Origin: Glutamicibacter mishrai
GTDB lineage: Bacteria; Actinomycetota; Actinomycetes; Actinomycetales; Micrococcaceae
DNA length: 64,000 nucleotides
Assembly: GCF_012221945.1 (NCBI RefSeq)
Contig: NZ_CP032549.1
Span: 1,550,001 to 1,614,000, forward strand
Direction of reading: 5' to 3'
The notes beneath the pieces are model-generated. The model was not told where the DNA came from. It made no database searches and worked only from the letters and a program-made list of their open reading frames with translations. The position numbers were made by a program, and so were the translations under genes. Shown here in pieces: positions 42,815 through 51,984 of the stretch (position 1 is the first letter of the stretch; each line of letters begins with the position of its first letter).

Positions 42815-44478
42815 TGACGAGTCCAGCATCCAAGAGCCTGCGGCAGGGCATGCCCCGGATTCCCGGAGGCGAACCATGGCCGCCGGCCAGCGCACAGAGG
42901 GTGGAACCTCAGACACCTGTTGCTGCTGAACCGGCCGAGGTTATCGAGGCACCGGGGACAGTCGCGGCTTCGGTTCCGACGCCAGCAGCGGCCCCAGAAC
43001 CAGCTGCAGCGACACCGGCACGAGCACTGCGCCAGGGCCTGCCCCGGGTAGCGGGCGGGGATCCTTGGCCGCCGACAGATGCACCAACGAATGCTGCAGC
43101 CGTCGACGAACCCCGGACTGCGCCTCATCACGTGCCGGCACCCGAGCCAGCACAGGAACCTGCCGTCGCAGTGGCATCTGAACCTGTCCCAACAACCGAG
43201 CCTGCGCCTGCCGCCGCTTCGATCGAAGCCAACAGTGATTCGCCGGCGGTTCGACAGGGACTGCCGCGGGTGGCTGACGGCGGCCCCTGGCCACCGAGCA
43301 GTTTTGTCGCCGCACCGGAGGCCATTCCAGTCCCGGCCGAAAAAGCCGAGCCGGCCCCAGCAGCTGTTGCAGCAGAGCCTGTTGCCGTAGAGCCAGTCGT
43401 CGCTGCACCAGTTGTCGAGCCTGCTATCGCAAGTGCGCCGGCTCCCGCGCCGGAAGCCGCACCCACCCGGGCATCGACACAGCCACCTGCTTCGACGCCA
43501 GCGCCTGAACCAGCGCCGACGCCAAAAGCCGCTCCGTCAAAGCCGGCCGCAACCGAGCCGAAGCGCCATGGCCCGTTGACCACGAAACAGTGGGTGCTCG
43601 CCGGCGTCCTTGGCGCGTTCTGCGCACTGGGCATGGCCACGGCGGTGGTCCTGGTCGCCCGGGGAATCGCCAGCATCGATTCGGTGGGAGCCTTCATCCA
43701 GCGCTACCCCGGCGAATACCACCTGCCTGAGTCGGCGCCGGTGGGTGTACCTGCGTGGCTAGCGTGGAACCACTTCTTCAACTTCTTCCTGATGGTCCTG
43801 ATCATCCGATCCGGATTACTCGTTCGGCATCAGAAGAAACCGCCAGCCTACTGGTCCTCCAAGCGAAGCCCCAAGGTCAGCATCAACCTCTGGCTGCATC
43901 AGAGCCTTGACCTGCTGTGGATTATCAACGGCCTGGTGTTCATCATCGTGCTCTTCGCTTCGGGGCACTGGATGAGAATCGTTCCGACGTCTTGGGAAGT
44001 GTTCCCGAATGCGATTTCGGCGGCCCTGCAATACCTGACGCTGGATTGGCCTACGGAAAACGGCTGGGTGAACTACAACTCGCTGCAACAGCTGGCGTAC
44101 TTCACCACCGTTTTCATCGCCGCTCCTTTGGCGGTGATCACCGGTTTCCGTTTGAGCGCATTCTGGCCGAAGAATCCGGCACTGGCCAAGAACTACCCGA
44201 TCGAACTGGCACGTGCCGTGCACTTCCCGACCATGATCTACTTCGTCCTGTTCATCGTGGTCCACGTGATCCTGGTGTTCTCCACCGGGGCTTTGCGCAA
44301 TCTGAACCATATGTACGCGGCCCAGGGTTCCACCGATCCCACACAGTACGCGGATAACTGGACGGGGCTGTTGTTCTTTGCTTTGTCGCTGCTGGTGATC
44401 GCCGGGGCATGGTTCGCTTGCAGGCCCATGGTCCTCTCCTCGATCGCAGGCCTCTTCGGAAAGGTCAGCTCCCGCTAG
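42814..44478 (+). CDS. ETF-linked cytochrome-b-like membrane protein with RQGLPR/PWPP repeats
   Basis: A 554-residue protein in two parts. Residues 1-255 are Pro/Ala/Glu-rich and disordered and carry three copies of a motif (LRQGMPRIPGGEPWPP, LRQGLPRVAGGDPWPP and VRQGLPRVADGGPWPP) at about 8-25, 72-88 and 146-162. Residues 265-550 hold about five or six helices of a cytochrome b561/formate-dehydrogenase-gamma-like domain with candidate heme or quinone-site histidines in WNHFFNFF, LWLHQSLDLLW, ARAVHFPTM and FIVVHVILVF. It is translationally coupled to etfA. No ETF:quinone oxidoreductase gene is nearby, so this protein is a plausible membrane partner of the ETF. That role is inference. Confidence 0.8.
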   Translation: MTSPASKSLRQGMPRIPGGEPWPPASAQRVEPQTPVAAEPAEVIEAPGTVAASVPTPAAAPEPAAATPARALRQGLPRVAGGDPWPPTDAPTNAAAVDEPRTAPHHVPAPEPAQEPAVAVASEPVPTTEPAPAAASIEANSDSPAVRQGLPRVADGGPWPPSSFVAAPEAIPVPAEKAEPAPAAVAAEPVAVEPVVAAPVVEPAIASAPAPAPEAAPTRASTQPPASTPAPEPAPTPKAAPSKPAATEPKRHGPLTTKQWVLAGVLGAFCALGMATAVVLVARGIASIDSVGAFIQRYPGEYHLPESAPVGVPAWLAWNHFFNFFLMVLIIRSGLLVRHQKKPPAYWSSKRSPKVSINLWLHQSLDLLWIINGLVFIIVLFASGHWMRIVPTSWEVFPNAISAALQYLTLDWPTENGWVNYNSLQQLAYFTTVFIAAPLAVITGFRLSAFWPKNPALAKNYPIELARAVHFPTMIYFVLFIVVHVILVFSTGALRNLNHMYAAQGSTDPTQYADNWTGLLFFALSLLVIAGAWFACRPMVLSSIAGLFGKVSSR

Positions 44479-44581
44479 GCAGACCAGAAATTGCCTCTAA
44501 CGCAAAACGCCTCGCGTGAGGAGCTAGCGGCCCGTTATGGTGATTTCAGAGCATCCGTCAGGCAACCGAGGGACTAAAACC

Positions 44582-45232
44582 ATGCACCATCACCACAGCG
44601 CCGAAGAGCTAGACGGCGTAGCTTTCTGGGAAAGCCATTACGGGCAATCCGAGCGCGTCTGGTCCGGAAAGGTCAACCAGGTCATCGAGAACTTGGTATC
44701 GCCGCTGCGCCCGGGGACTTCCCTGGACATCGGCTGCGGTGAAGGCGGCGACGTCCTGTGGCTGGCAACGCACGGATGGAAGGCCACCGGCTTGGACATC
44801 TCGCCCACGGCAATCAGCCGCGCCCGGGAGGAGGCCAAGAAACACGATATCGCCGAAGCCGATGCCCAATTTGTCGCCTCCGACCTCGGCCAATGGGACA
44901 CGGGCCAAGCCTTCGATCTGGTGACCCTGAGCTTCTTCCAAGCGCCTTTCGAGTTCCCACGCGCTGATTTCCTGCGCAAGGCCGCAAGCTTCGTCGCCCC
45001 GGGCGGGCACCTGCTGGCCCTGTCTCATGCGGCTCGCCCTTCATGGGCGCCGCCGGTGGATCACGAACTTCCGGCATTCCCCACCCCGCAGGAAGAACTC
45101 GACGCGTTGTCGCTGGATCCGGGTGAGTGGGATATCTTGCAAGCCGAGGTCGTGGAGCGCAGCATCATCTCTCCGACTGGCCAACCAGCAGTGATGGAAG
45201 ATTCAGTGGTCTTTATCCAGCGCAAGGCCTGA
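44582..45232 (+). CDS. Class I SAM-dependent methyltransferase
   Basis: A 216-residue Rossmann-fold methyltransferase: motif I SLDIGCGEGGDVLWLA (GxGxG-like), motif II TGLDISPTAISRAREE, QFVASDLGQW, and FDLVTLSFFQAPFEFPRADFLRKAASFVAPGGHLL. It resembles the TehB/thiopurine methyltransferase-like group with its HHHHSAEELDGVAFWESHYGQ start. ATG 44582 was chosen at the HHHH segment, with GAGGGA upstream. It is monocistronic. The acceptor is not identifiable. Confidence 0.88.
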   Translation: MHHHHSAEELDGVAFWESHYGQSERVWSGKVNQVIENLVSPLRPGTSLDIGCGEGGDVLWLATHGWKATGLDISPTAISRAREEAKKHDIAEADAQFVASDLGQWDTGQAFDLVTLSFFQAPFEFPRADFLRKAASFVAPGGHLLALSHAARPSWAPPVDHELPAFPTPQEELDALSLDPGEWDILQAEVVERSIISPTGQPAVMEDSVVFIQRKA

Positions 45233-45237
45233 AATGA

Positions 45238-45272
45238 AGTGATCCCCCAGCCTGCGCAGCTGGAGGATCACT
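45238..45272. terminator. Inverted repeat between methyltransferase and rhamnulokinase genes
   Basis: Stem AGTGATCC(C)CCAGC (45238-45251)/GCTGG(A)GGATCACT (45259-45272), 13 pairs with one mismatch, between convergent genes. It has no long T tract but is well placed to terminate both. Confidence 0.6.
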
Positions 45273-45296
45273 GAAGGCATAGATTCCCACACGGAT

Positions 45297-46781
45297 CTAT
45301 GCCGGCTTGAGCACGCCCACCGGTTGATAGTTGCGCAAAACCACAGACCGGCGAACCACCGCACGCAGGTCATCGACTTGATCGGCACCCTGCGGCAAGG
45401 ACCGCAATTGCACCAGCACATTGCCCAAGGCGGTGCACTCGACCGGGCCGGCAACAACCGGCACCCGGGCAAGATCAGCGGTTCGCTGGCACAACAGCTC
45501 TCCTTGGGATCCGCCGCCGACAATATGGATATCCTCAAGGTCGAATCCGCCCAGCCGCGCCGCTTCATGGGCCTGGGCGGCGAAGCTCGCAGCCAGGGAC
45601 TCGATGACAATGCGAATCAGCTCGGCACGGCTTTCCGGTGCGGTCCCTCCAGCCTTGCTGATCGCTTCGCTGATGCGAACTGGCATCCGTCCCGGTGCGA
45701 GGAACTCCTCGTCTTGCGGATCAATCAAGACCAGGGGAACGGGCAGCCTCGCGGCTTGCGCCAGCAGATCGGCCAGCTGGACCTCCGGTTCTGAGGCCTG
45801 CGCAGCTTGCTGGTTCCAGTAGCTCACCGATTCGCTGAGCAAGAAGGTTCCCGTGACGTTCTTGAGGACCCGGACCGATCCATCAAGGCCGAGTTCGTTG
45901 GTGAATCCCGCCGCTTGAGCCTGCTCGGTCAGCACCGGCTCAGCCAACTCCACTCCGACCAGTCCCCAGGTTCCGCAGGAGATGTACGCGGAGTTCTTGC
46001 CCGCCAACGGTGTCGCAGCTACAGCACTGGCCGTGTCATGGGAGGCGACCGCCACCACTTGCACCGAATTCGAAGCACCGAATTCCCGGGCCAGTTCCGG
46101 CAGCAAGGAGCCAACGCTGTCACCAGGGTGGATGATCGGCGCCAGCTTGCCAGCCACTCCGAGCTGCCCCACCAATTCCTCATCCCACGTTCCGGAACGC
46201 TGGTTGAGCAGGCCAGTGGTGGAAGCATTGGTCCACTCGCACCGCGCTTGCCCGGTCAGCAGCCAGTTGATGTAGTCGGGCACCAGCAACAGCTGGTCGG
46301 CCTCGCCGAGTCGCTGCTCCTGCTTCTCGGCCTGCAACTGGTAGATGGTGTTAAAGGCCAGGAACTGCAGGCCGTTGCGCTCGAAGAGCTCAGCTCGGCT
46401 GAACTTCGCCTCCAGATCCGGGACCGCCAGTTCATTGCGCGGATCACGGTAGTGCCGCACCTGCCCCAGACGCTGCCCTTCCTTGAGCAGCGCGTAGTCC
46501 ACCGCCCAAGAATCGACTCCGATGCTGGCGATGTCCGGGCGCAGCTCAAAGGCCATTTGCAGCCCCTGGCGGATCTGCGACCACAGCTCATCGATGTCCC
46601 AGGCCAAGGCCTGCGCTGATGCCCTGGAGTCGAATTCGACCAGTGGCACCGGCCCGTTGGCGAAGCGGTGGACGAGGGTCAGTTCAACCTTGCCGTCCAC
46701 CAGCTCGCCAATCATGACGCGGCCGCTGGTAGCCCCCAGATCGATGGCGGCAACCGGGTGCTGGCCTTGGTTGCGGCTCAT
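45297..46781 (-). CDS. rhaB: L-rhamnulokinase
   Basis: A 494-residue FGGY-family kinase: VAAIDLGATSGRVMIGEL (N-terminal phosphate-binding), ASIGVDSWAVDYALL, NTIYQLQAEKQEQRLGEADQLLLVPDYINWLLTGQARCEWTNASTTGLLNQRSGTWDEEL and HIVGGGSQGELLCQRTADL, all typical of RhaB. It phosphorylates L-rhamnulose to L-rhamnulose-1-phosphate. It is the last gene of the rhamnose operon and overlaps the aldolase gene by 4 bases (ATGA). Confidence 0.94.
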   Translation of the reverse strand: MSRNQGQHPVAAIDLGATSGRVMIGELVDGKVELTLVHRFANGPVPLVEFDSRASAQALAWDIDELWSQIRQGLQMAFELRPDIASIGVDSWAVDYALLKEGQRLGQVRHYRDPRNELAVPDLEAKFSRAELFERNGLQFLAFNTIYQLQAEKQEQRLGEADQLLLVPDYINWLLTGQARCEWTNASTTGLLNQRSGTWDEELVGQLGVAGKLAPIIHPGDSVGSLLPELAREFGASNSVQVVAVASHDTASAVAATPLAGKNSAYISCGTWGLVGVELAEPVLTEQAQAAGFTNELGLDGSVRVLKNVTGTFLLSESVSYWNQQAAQASEPEVQLADLLAQAARLPVPLVLIDPQDEEFLAPGRMPVRISEAISKAGGTAPESRAELIRIVIESLAASFAAQAHEAARLGGFDLEDIHIVGGGSQGELLCQRTADLARVPVVAGPVECTALGNVLVQLRSLPQGADQVDDLRAVVRRSVVLRNYQPVGVLKPA

Positions 46782-48835
46782 CGCAGGAACGCTGCAGCAA
46801 CACCAGAATCCACTGGAATGTGCAACCCTGTGGTGCGGGATAATTCGGGTCCGGTCAGTACATATACCGCGTCGGCAATATTTTCCGGAATGACTTCGCG
46901 CTTCAGGATCGTGCGGTTGGCATAGAACTGGCCGAGGTCTTCTTCAGCCACCCCGTAGGTCGCGGCGCGGTTGGCACCCCACCCGGAGGCAAAGATGCCG
47001 GACCCGCGGACAACGCCATCGGGATTGATGCCATTAACCCGGACACCGTGCTCGCCCAGCTCAACTGCCAGCAAGCGCACCTGGTGGGCCTGGTCCGCCT
47101 TGGTGGCCGAGTAGGCAATGTTGTTGGGGCCAGCGAACACCGAGTTCTTGGAAGAGATGTAGATGATGTCGCCTCCCAGCTTCTGCTCGATCAGCACCTT
47201 GGCCGCGGCCTTGGAGACGAGGAACGAGCCCTTGGCCATCACATCATGCTGCAGATCCCAGTCGGCTTCGGTGGTTTCCAGCAGCGATTTCGAGAGGGAC
47301 AGTCCGGCATTATTCACCACCAGATCCAGTCCGCCAAAGGCCAGGACCGCATCGTCGATGGCAGCTTGCACGGCCTGGGCGTCAGCCACGTTGGCGGCCA
47401 CGCCTACAGCCACATCCGCGTCGCCCAATTCTGCGGCGGCATCCTGCGCCTTGGCCAGGTCCAGGTCGGCGATCACCACGCAGGCTCCCTCGGCAGCAAG
47501 CCTCTTGGCCACGGCCTTGCCGATGCCCGAAGCGGCTCCGGTGACCAACGCGATGCGTCCGGCGTGGGACTTCGGCTTCGGCATGCGCTGCAGCTTGGCT
47601 TCCTCCAGCGCCCAGTATTCGATCCGGAACTTTTCCGCATCTGAAATCGGGGTGTAGGTCGACAGCGCTTCAGCGCCGCGCATGACGTTGATGGCGTTGA
47701 GGTAGAACTCGCCAGCCACCCTCGCGGTCTGCTTGTTCGCGCCGTAGGAGAACATGCCCACGCCGGGAACTAGGACGATCAACGGGTCTGCTCCGCGCAT
47801 CGCCGGGGAGTTCTCATCCTTGTGGCTCTCATAGTAGCGCTGGTAGTCCTCGCGGTATTCGGCATGCAGTTCCTGAAGCCGGGCGAGCTGCTCGTCGATG
47901 CTGGCGGTGCCTGGCAGATCCAGGACCATCGGCTTGACCTTGGTCCGCAGGAAATGGTCCGGGCAGCTGGTGCCCAGCGCGGCCAGCGGCGCCAGCTTTC
48001 GCCGGGAGAGGAAGTCCAATACCCGCTCGTCGTCGCTGAAGTGGCCGACCATCGGCTTGTCATTGCTGGCCAGTGAACGGATGGTTGGCGCCAGGGCGGC
48101 GGCACGAGCGCGGCGCTCTGGCTCCGGAAGTGCTTCGAAGCCGGGACGCACTGGACCGAAGGGCTCGGGGGCACCGTGTTCCTGGATGTAGGCGGCGGCG
48201 GTGTCGATGATCCACAGGGAGTTGGCTTCGGACTCTTCGCTCGTATCGCCCCAGGCGGTGATTCCATGTCCGCCGAGGATGCAGCCCACCGCTTGAGGGT
48301 TCTCTTCCTTGATCCGGGCAATATCCAGCCCGAGCTGGAAGCCCGGTCGGCGCCAATCGACCCAGGCAACCTTGCCGCCGAAGATCTTGGCCGTCAGTTC
48401 CTGCCCGTCCTTGGCGGTGGCGATGGCGATGCCGGAGTCCGGGTGCAGGTGGTCCACGTGGTTGGCGTTGACCAGGCCATGCATGGCGGTGTCGATGGAT
48501 GGGGCCGCGCCGCCCTTGCCGTGCAGGCAGTAGTCGAAGGCGGCGACCATTTCATCTTCCCGGTCCACGCCCGGGTAGACGTCCACCAGTGCCCGCATGC
48601 GATCCAGGCGCAGTGTGGACAGGCCCTGTTCGGTGAGCGTTCCCAGATCGCCGCCGGATCCCTTGACCCACAGCAGCTCGATGTTCTCCCCGGTCACCGG
48701 ATCGATGGTGGTGCCCTTGGCCGAGGTATTGCCGCCGGCGTAGTTGGTGTTCTTCTTGTCCTGGCCCAGCCGGTTGGAGCGCTCGATGAGCGCGGCCGCC
48801 GCGCTGGTGGTGGCAGGTGCGATGCTTTGAGTCAT
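46778..48835 (-). CDS. Bifunctional rhamnulose-1-phosphate aldolase / short-chain dehydrogenase
   Basis: A 685-residue fusion (RhaEW type). The N-terminal class II aldolase domain has GGNTSAKG near residue 34, the zinc-ligand region HVDHLHPD (126-133) and ILGGHGITAWG. A C-terminal SDR domain begins at about 427: LVTGAASGIGKA (glycine motif 432-439), NNAG at 508-511, and the YSATK active site with Tyr575/Lys579. The aldolase splits L-rhamnulose-1-phosphate to dihydroxyacetone phosphate and L-lactaldehyde, and the dehydrogenase domain oxidises lactaldehyde to lactate. Its 3' end overlaps rhaB. Confidence 0.93.
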   Translation of the reverse strand: MTQSIAPATTSAAAALIERSNRLGQDKKNTNYAGGNTSAKGTTIDPVTGENIELLWVKGSGGDLGTLTEQGLSTLRLDRMRALVDVYPGVDREDEMVAAFDYCLHGKGGAAPSIDTAMHGLVNANHVDHLHPDSGIAIATAKDGQELTAKIFGGKVAWVDWRRPGFQLGLDIARIKEENPQAVGCILGGHGITAWGDTSEESEANSLWIIDTAAAYIQEHGAPEPFGPVRPGFEALPEPERRARAAALAPTIRSLASNDKPMVGHFSDDERVLDFLSRRKLAPLAALGTSCPDHFLRTKVKPMVLDLPGTASIDEQLARLQELHAEYREDYQRYYESHKDENSPAMRGADPLIVLVPGVGMFSYGANKQTARVAGEFYLNAINVMRGAEALSTYTPISDAEKFRIEYWALEEAKLQRMPKPKSHAGRIALVTGAASGIGKAVAKRLAAEGACVVIADLDLAKAQDAAAELGDADVAVGVAANVADAQAVQAAIDDAVLAFGGLDLVVNNAGLSLSKSLLETTEADWDLQHDVMAKGSFLVSKAAAKVLIEQKLGGDIIYISSKNSVFAGPNNIAYSATKADQAHQVRLLAVELGEHGVRVNGINPDGVVRGSGIFASGWGANRAATYGVAEEDLGQFYANRTILKREVIPENIADAVYVLTGPELSRTTGLHIPVDSGVAAAFLR

Positions 48836-48875
48836 GATTCTCTCAGGTGTTCCTCGTCGTGTTCAGCGCCGGCGC

Positions 48876-50183
48876 TTAAGCGTCGACCTTGTTGGGGGCG
48901 ACCAGCTTGCCGTAGCGCGCTACTTCAATTTCTTCCAGGGACTTGCCACGGGTTTCCGGGGCCCAGATCGTTCCGATCAGCAGGGCTGCGGCGAGCAGTC
49001 CCAGGATCAGCAGGCCCAGCTTTTCCAGTCCCATGCTGGTGAGCAGCACCGGGAAGACCAGGGACAGCAGGCCGACCATCACGCGGGCGAGCATGAACAG
49101 CATGCCCTGGGCACTGGCACGGTACTTGGTGGCGAACAGCTCCGCGGTCCACAGCCCGTAAAAGGCCTGAGCGCCGATACCGGCTGAGATGCCCCAGGCC
49201 ACCGCGTAGAACAGCAGCGAGAAGGCGCCTGGCGGGGCGAAGATCAGCACGGCCCATGCCACGATGCCCAGCAGGGCGCCGGTGAAGTACAGCCAGCGGC
49301 GGGAGACGCGGTCGCCGTATTTCATGAAGCCGAAGTAGGTGGCAGCGGCGGTCAGCACCCAGACCAGGACCTGGAGCAGGTTCTGCTGCGTGGCCGACTC
49401 GACTCCGGCGGCTTCGTAAACGCGCGGCTGGAAGATGCCGGCCTGGCCGGCCACGGTATTCCATAGCCCGTAGACGCCGATCAGGAACAGCAGTGCCGAC
49501 CAGTTCTTTCGTTCGGCCAGCAGGCCGCGGATCCCGGAGAAGAAGGACAGCTTGGTGCCATTGGCCAGCTCGGTGGCCCGCTGCTCTTTCCAGCGGGTGG
49601 ATTCGGGCAGGCCGCGGCGTACCCACCAGGTCACCGCGGCAACGATGAACAGGTGCAAGAAGATCAGCCGGGACCCGGTCACGCCAAGAGGCGCGACCAT
49701 GATCGCCAGGGCGAAACCCACGGCCGGGCCGAAGGACCAGGCCAGCTGCGCTGTGCCCACGTGGGCGGCGCGCGATTCCTCTGGCGCTTCCTCGGCGATA
49801 TAGGTCCAGGATGCCGGGACGCCGGCGCCCACGGCGATGCCCATGAGCACCACGCCCACCACCAGCAAAACGGTGTTGAAGGTGAAGGTGATCAGCAGGG
49901 CGCCGAGCATGAAGACCATCAGGTCATAGGTGTAGATGAACTTGCGGCCCAGGCGGTCGCAGAGCGGGCCGCCGATCATGGCGCCGAGCGCCGCGCCAAA
50001 GGCATTGGCGGAGACCGCGGCGATCACGCCGACCAGACCGTCATCAAACCCGAAAGCCGACTGCCAGAGGCTCAAGCTGGTGGCCAGGGCGATAATGGCG
50101 CCGGCCTCGATGTAGTTGCTCATCGCGACGGCGATGGTGGCTTTCCAGCCGGTGATGCCGCGCTTCGTTGCTGCGGTACCCAT
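48876..50183 (-). CDS. MFS sugar transporter, probable L-rhamnose importer
   Basis: A 435-residue 12-helix sugar-porter-like MFS protein: GAALGAMIGGPLCDRLGRKFIYTYDLMVFMLGALL (GxxxDRxGRK), PASWTYIAEEAPEESRAAHVG, RRGLPESTRWKEQR (PESPRW-like) and APETRGKSLEEIEVARYG (PETKG-like). The rhamnose isomerase stop is immediately before its ATG, with GGGAG as ribosome binding site, so it is in the operon and very likely carries L-rhamnose. Many actinobacterial rhamnose clusters use an ABC importer instead. Confidence 0.9.
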   Translation of the reverse strand: MGTAATKRGITGWKATIAVAMSNYIEAGAIIALATSLSLWQSAFGFDDGLVGVIAAVSANAFGAALGAMIGGPLCDRLGRKFIYTYDLMVFMLGALLITFTFNTVLLVVGVVLMGIAVGAGVPASWTYIAEEAPEESRAAHVGTAQLAWSFGPAVGFALAIMVAPLGVTGSRLIFLHLFIVAAVTWWVRRGLPESTRWKEQRATELANGTKLSFFSGIRGLLAERKNWSALLFLIGVYGLWNTVAGQAGIFQPRVYEAAGVESATQQNLLQVLVWVLTAAATYFGFMKYGDRVSRRWLYFTGALLGIVAWAVLIFAPPGAFSLLFYAVAWGISAGIGAQAFYGLWTAELFATKYRASAQGMLFMLARVMVGLLSLVFPVLLTSMGLEKLGLLILGLLAAALLIGTIWAPETRGKSLEEIEVARYGKLVAPNKVDA

Positions 50184-51356
50184 TTATGCTCCCCATCCTG
50201 CTTGGACCCCGCCGACACGTTCGGCTTCGATGCGGTTCTGGTAGTCCGATGCGCGGAAGGCCTGCATCGGGTCTGCTGGCAGGCCGCGTTCGGCGCGCCA
50301 GGCTTCGAGTTCCGAACGGATATCGGTGTAGAAGGCGTTCATGAAGATCTCGTTGGCGGCCAAGACATCGCCGGAAATCTGCGCTTCGGTCAGCGCCACC
50401 CGGTCGATCAGCAGGGCGCGGGCAGTCATTTCCTGGACGTTGAGCACGCTGCGGATCTGGCCCTGGATCTTGTTCTCCACATTGTGGCACTGGTCCAGCA
50501 TGAAGGAAATGGTGCTCGACTCTTCCAGCCCGCCACCGCGGATCACCTCGGCCATGATGCGGAAGAGCTGATAAGGATCGGCTGATCCGACGATCAGGTC
50601 ATCGTCGGCGTAGAAGCGCGAGTTGAAGTCGAAGGAGCCCAGCTTGCCCAGCCGCAGCAGTTGCATGACGATGAACTCGATATTGGTGCCCGGCGCGTGG
50701 TGCCCGGTATCCAGGCAGACCATGGCGCGCTCGCCCAGGGCGGCGACCTGGGCGTAGGAAGTGCCCCAGTCCGGAACGTCGGTGTGGTAGAAAGCGGGCT
50801 CGAAGAACTTGTACTCCAGCACCAGGCGCTGCTCGCCGGTCAGCCGCGCGTAGATTTCCGCCAGCGAGTCCGCCAGGCGGTCCTGGCGGCCGCGCATATC
50901 GGCCTGGCCCGGGTAGTTGGAGCCTTCAGCCAGCCAGATCTTCAAATCCTGGCTGCCGGTGGCGTCCATGACGTCGATGCATTCGAGGTGGTGGTCGATG
51001 GCCTTGCGGCGGATCTTGGGATCCTCGTGGGTCAGTGCGCCGAACTTGTAGTCGTCATCCTGGAAGGTGTTCGAGTTGATGGTTCCCAGACGCACACCCA
51101 GGTTTTCGGCGTGGGTGCGCAGCTCGGCGAAGTCTTCGACTTTGTCCCAGGGAATGTGCAACGCGACCGATGGGGCAAGGCCGGTCAGGCGGTGCACCTC
51201 GGCGGCGTCGGCGATCTTTTCAAAGGGGTCCCGCGGAGTGCCTGCGGTGGAGTACACCTTAAAGCGGGTGCCGGAGTTGCCGTAGGCCCAGGACGGGACC
51301 TCGATGGCCAACCGGTTGAGGGTTTCTCGGTTTTCGGGGCTCAACGTTGCGCCCAT
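50184..51356 (-). CDS. rhaI: L-rhamnose isomerase
   Basis: A 390-residue xylose-isomerase-like TIM barrel of the RhaI type (as in Pseudomonas stutzeri and actinobacteria) rather than Escherichia coli RhaA. Segments are EVPSWAYGNSGTRFKVYSTAGTPRDPFEKIADAAEVHRLTG, LEYKFFEPAFYHTDVPDWGTSYA, MVCLDTGHHAPGTNIEFIV and FDFNSRFYADDDLIVGSADP, which hold metal-binding Glu, Asp and His residues. It converts L-rhamnose to L-rhamnulose. It lies 30 bases after rhaM and directly before the MFS gene. Confidence 0.94.
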   Translation of the reverse strand: MGATLSPENRETLNRLAIEVPSWAYGNSGTRFKVYSTAGTPRDPFEKIADAAEVHRLTGLAPSVALHIPWDKVEDFAELRTHAENLGVRLGTINSNTFQDDDYKFGALTHEDPKIRRKAIDHHLECIDVMDATGSQDLKIWLAEGSNYPGQADMRGRQDRLADSLAEIYARLTGEQRLVLEYKFFEPAFYHTDVPDWGTSYAQVAALGERAMVCLDTGHHAPGTNIEFIVMQLLRLGKLGSFDFNSRFYADDDLIVGSADPYQLFRIMAEVIRGGGLEESSTISFMLDQCHNVENKIQGQIRSVLNVQEMTARALLIDRVALTEAQISGDVLAANEIFMNAFYTDIRSELEAWRAERGLPADPMQAFRASDYQNRIEAERVGGVQAGWGA

Positions 51357-51386
51357 GAACCTCTCCTTTTCTGCGAATGCGGTGAA

Positions 51387-51734
51387 TTAGTTCTTTGCTG
51401 CTGGCAGGTGGGCCAGTTGGTCTTCGAGATTGAATACTTCGCCAAGGCGCTGTGCCTGCTGGTCGGCGCGCCCGTCGAGGCTGACGAAGAATTCAGACAT
51501 CTGTTCTTCCCACAAGGCTGTGCGCGGGTCGGCGTCCAGGGCTGTTTGGGCTGCTTCATCGTCGTCGGTTTCGTAGTAGCCGATCAGCAGGCCGTCGCCG
51601 CGAAGGAAGAGCGAGTAGTTCCGGCGCCCGGCATCCTTGATGGCTTGGAGCATCTGGGGCCACACGTGCCGATGGTGTTCGATGTATTCATCCATGAGTT
51701 CCGGGAGGACCTGTAGCTGGAAGCAAACTCGCAC
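51387..51734 (-). CDS. rhaM: L-rhamnose mutarotase
   Basis: A 115-residue RhaM/RhaU protein: MRVCFQLQVLPELMDEYIEHHRHVWPQMLQAIKDAGRRNYSLFLRGDGLLIGYYETDDD, with the catalytic His region (EHHRHVWP) and the Tyr/Trp-rich strands of the family. It interconverts the anomers of L-rhamnose, speeding entry into the isomerase. It is the first gene of the operon and lies nearest the operators at 51803-51902. Confidence 0.95.
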   Translation of the reverse strand: MRVCFQLQVLPELMDEYIEHHRHVWPQMLQAIKDAGRRNYSLFLRGDGLLIGYYETDDDEAAQTALDADPRTALWEEQMSEFFVSLDGRADQQAQRLGEVFNLEDQLAHLPAAKN

Positions 51735-51802
51735 TGGTTTTCCTTATCTGCGCCAAACGTCGTTGTCGGTGTTACCGCAGGCTCTTCATTTTTTGAATAA
51801 AA

Positions 51803-51814
51803 TGAATCGTTTCA
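51803..51814. promoter_or_regulatory. LacI-type operator candidate 1
   Basis: TGAATCGTTTCA: a near-perfect palindrome of the TGAAnCGnTTCA type with a central CG, as bound by LacI-family regulators. It is in the rhaM-regulator gap, about 70 bases before the rhaM start. Confidence 0.65.
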
Positions 51815-51890
51815 ATCATGCGGTTTATTGAGTGTAAGACACTTCACTCCTGAAGTTCAAGCTAGATTGGCCGACTTTGCCGAAAACTTT

Positions 51891-51902
51891 TGAAACCTTT
51901 CA
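51891..51902. promoter_or_regulatory. LacI-type operator candidate 2
   Basis: TGAAACCTTTCA: palindromic TGAAA-CC-TTTCA, 76 bases beyond operator 1 and about 80 bases before the regulator start. The two sites could allow looping or control of the two divergent promoters. Confidence 0.6.
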
Positions 51903-51984
51903 AAACTCATGTGCATTGAGTTGTTTTTTGCAGCCCGGGATATACTCGCAAGACAAGCAACCCCGATCAGAACAGGAATCCTCT

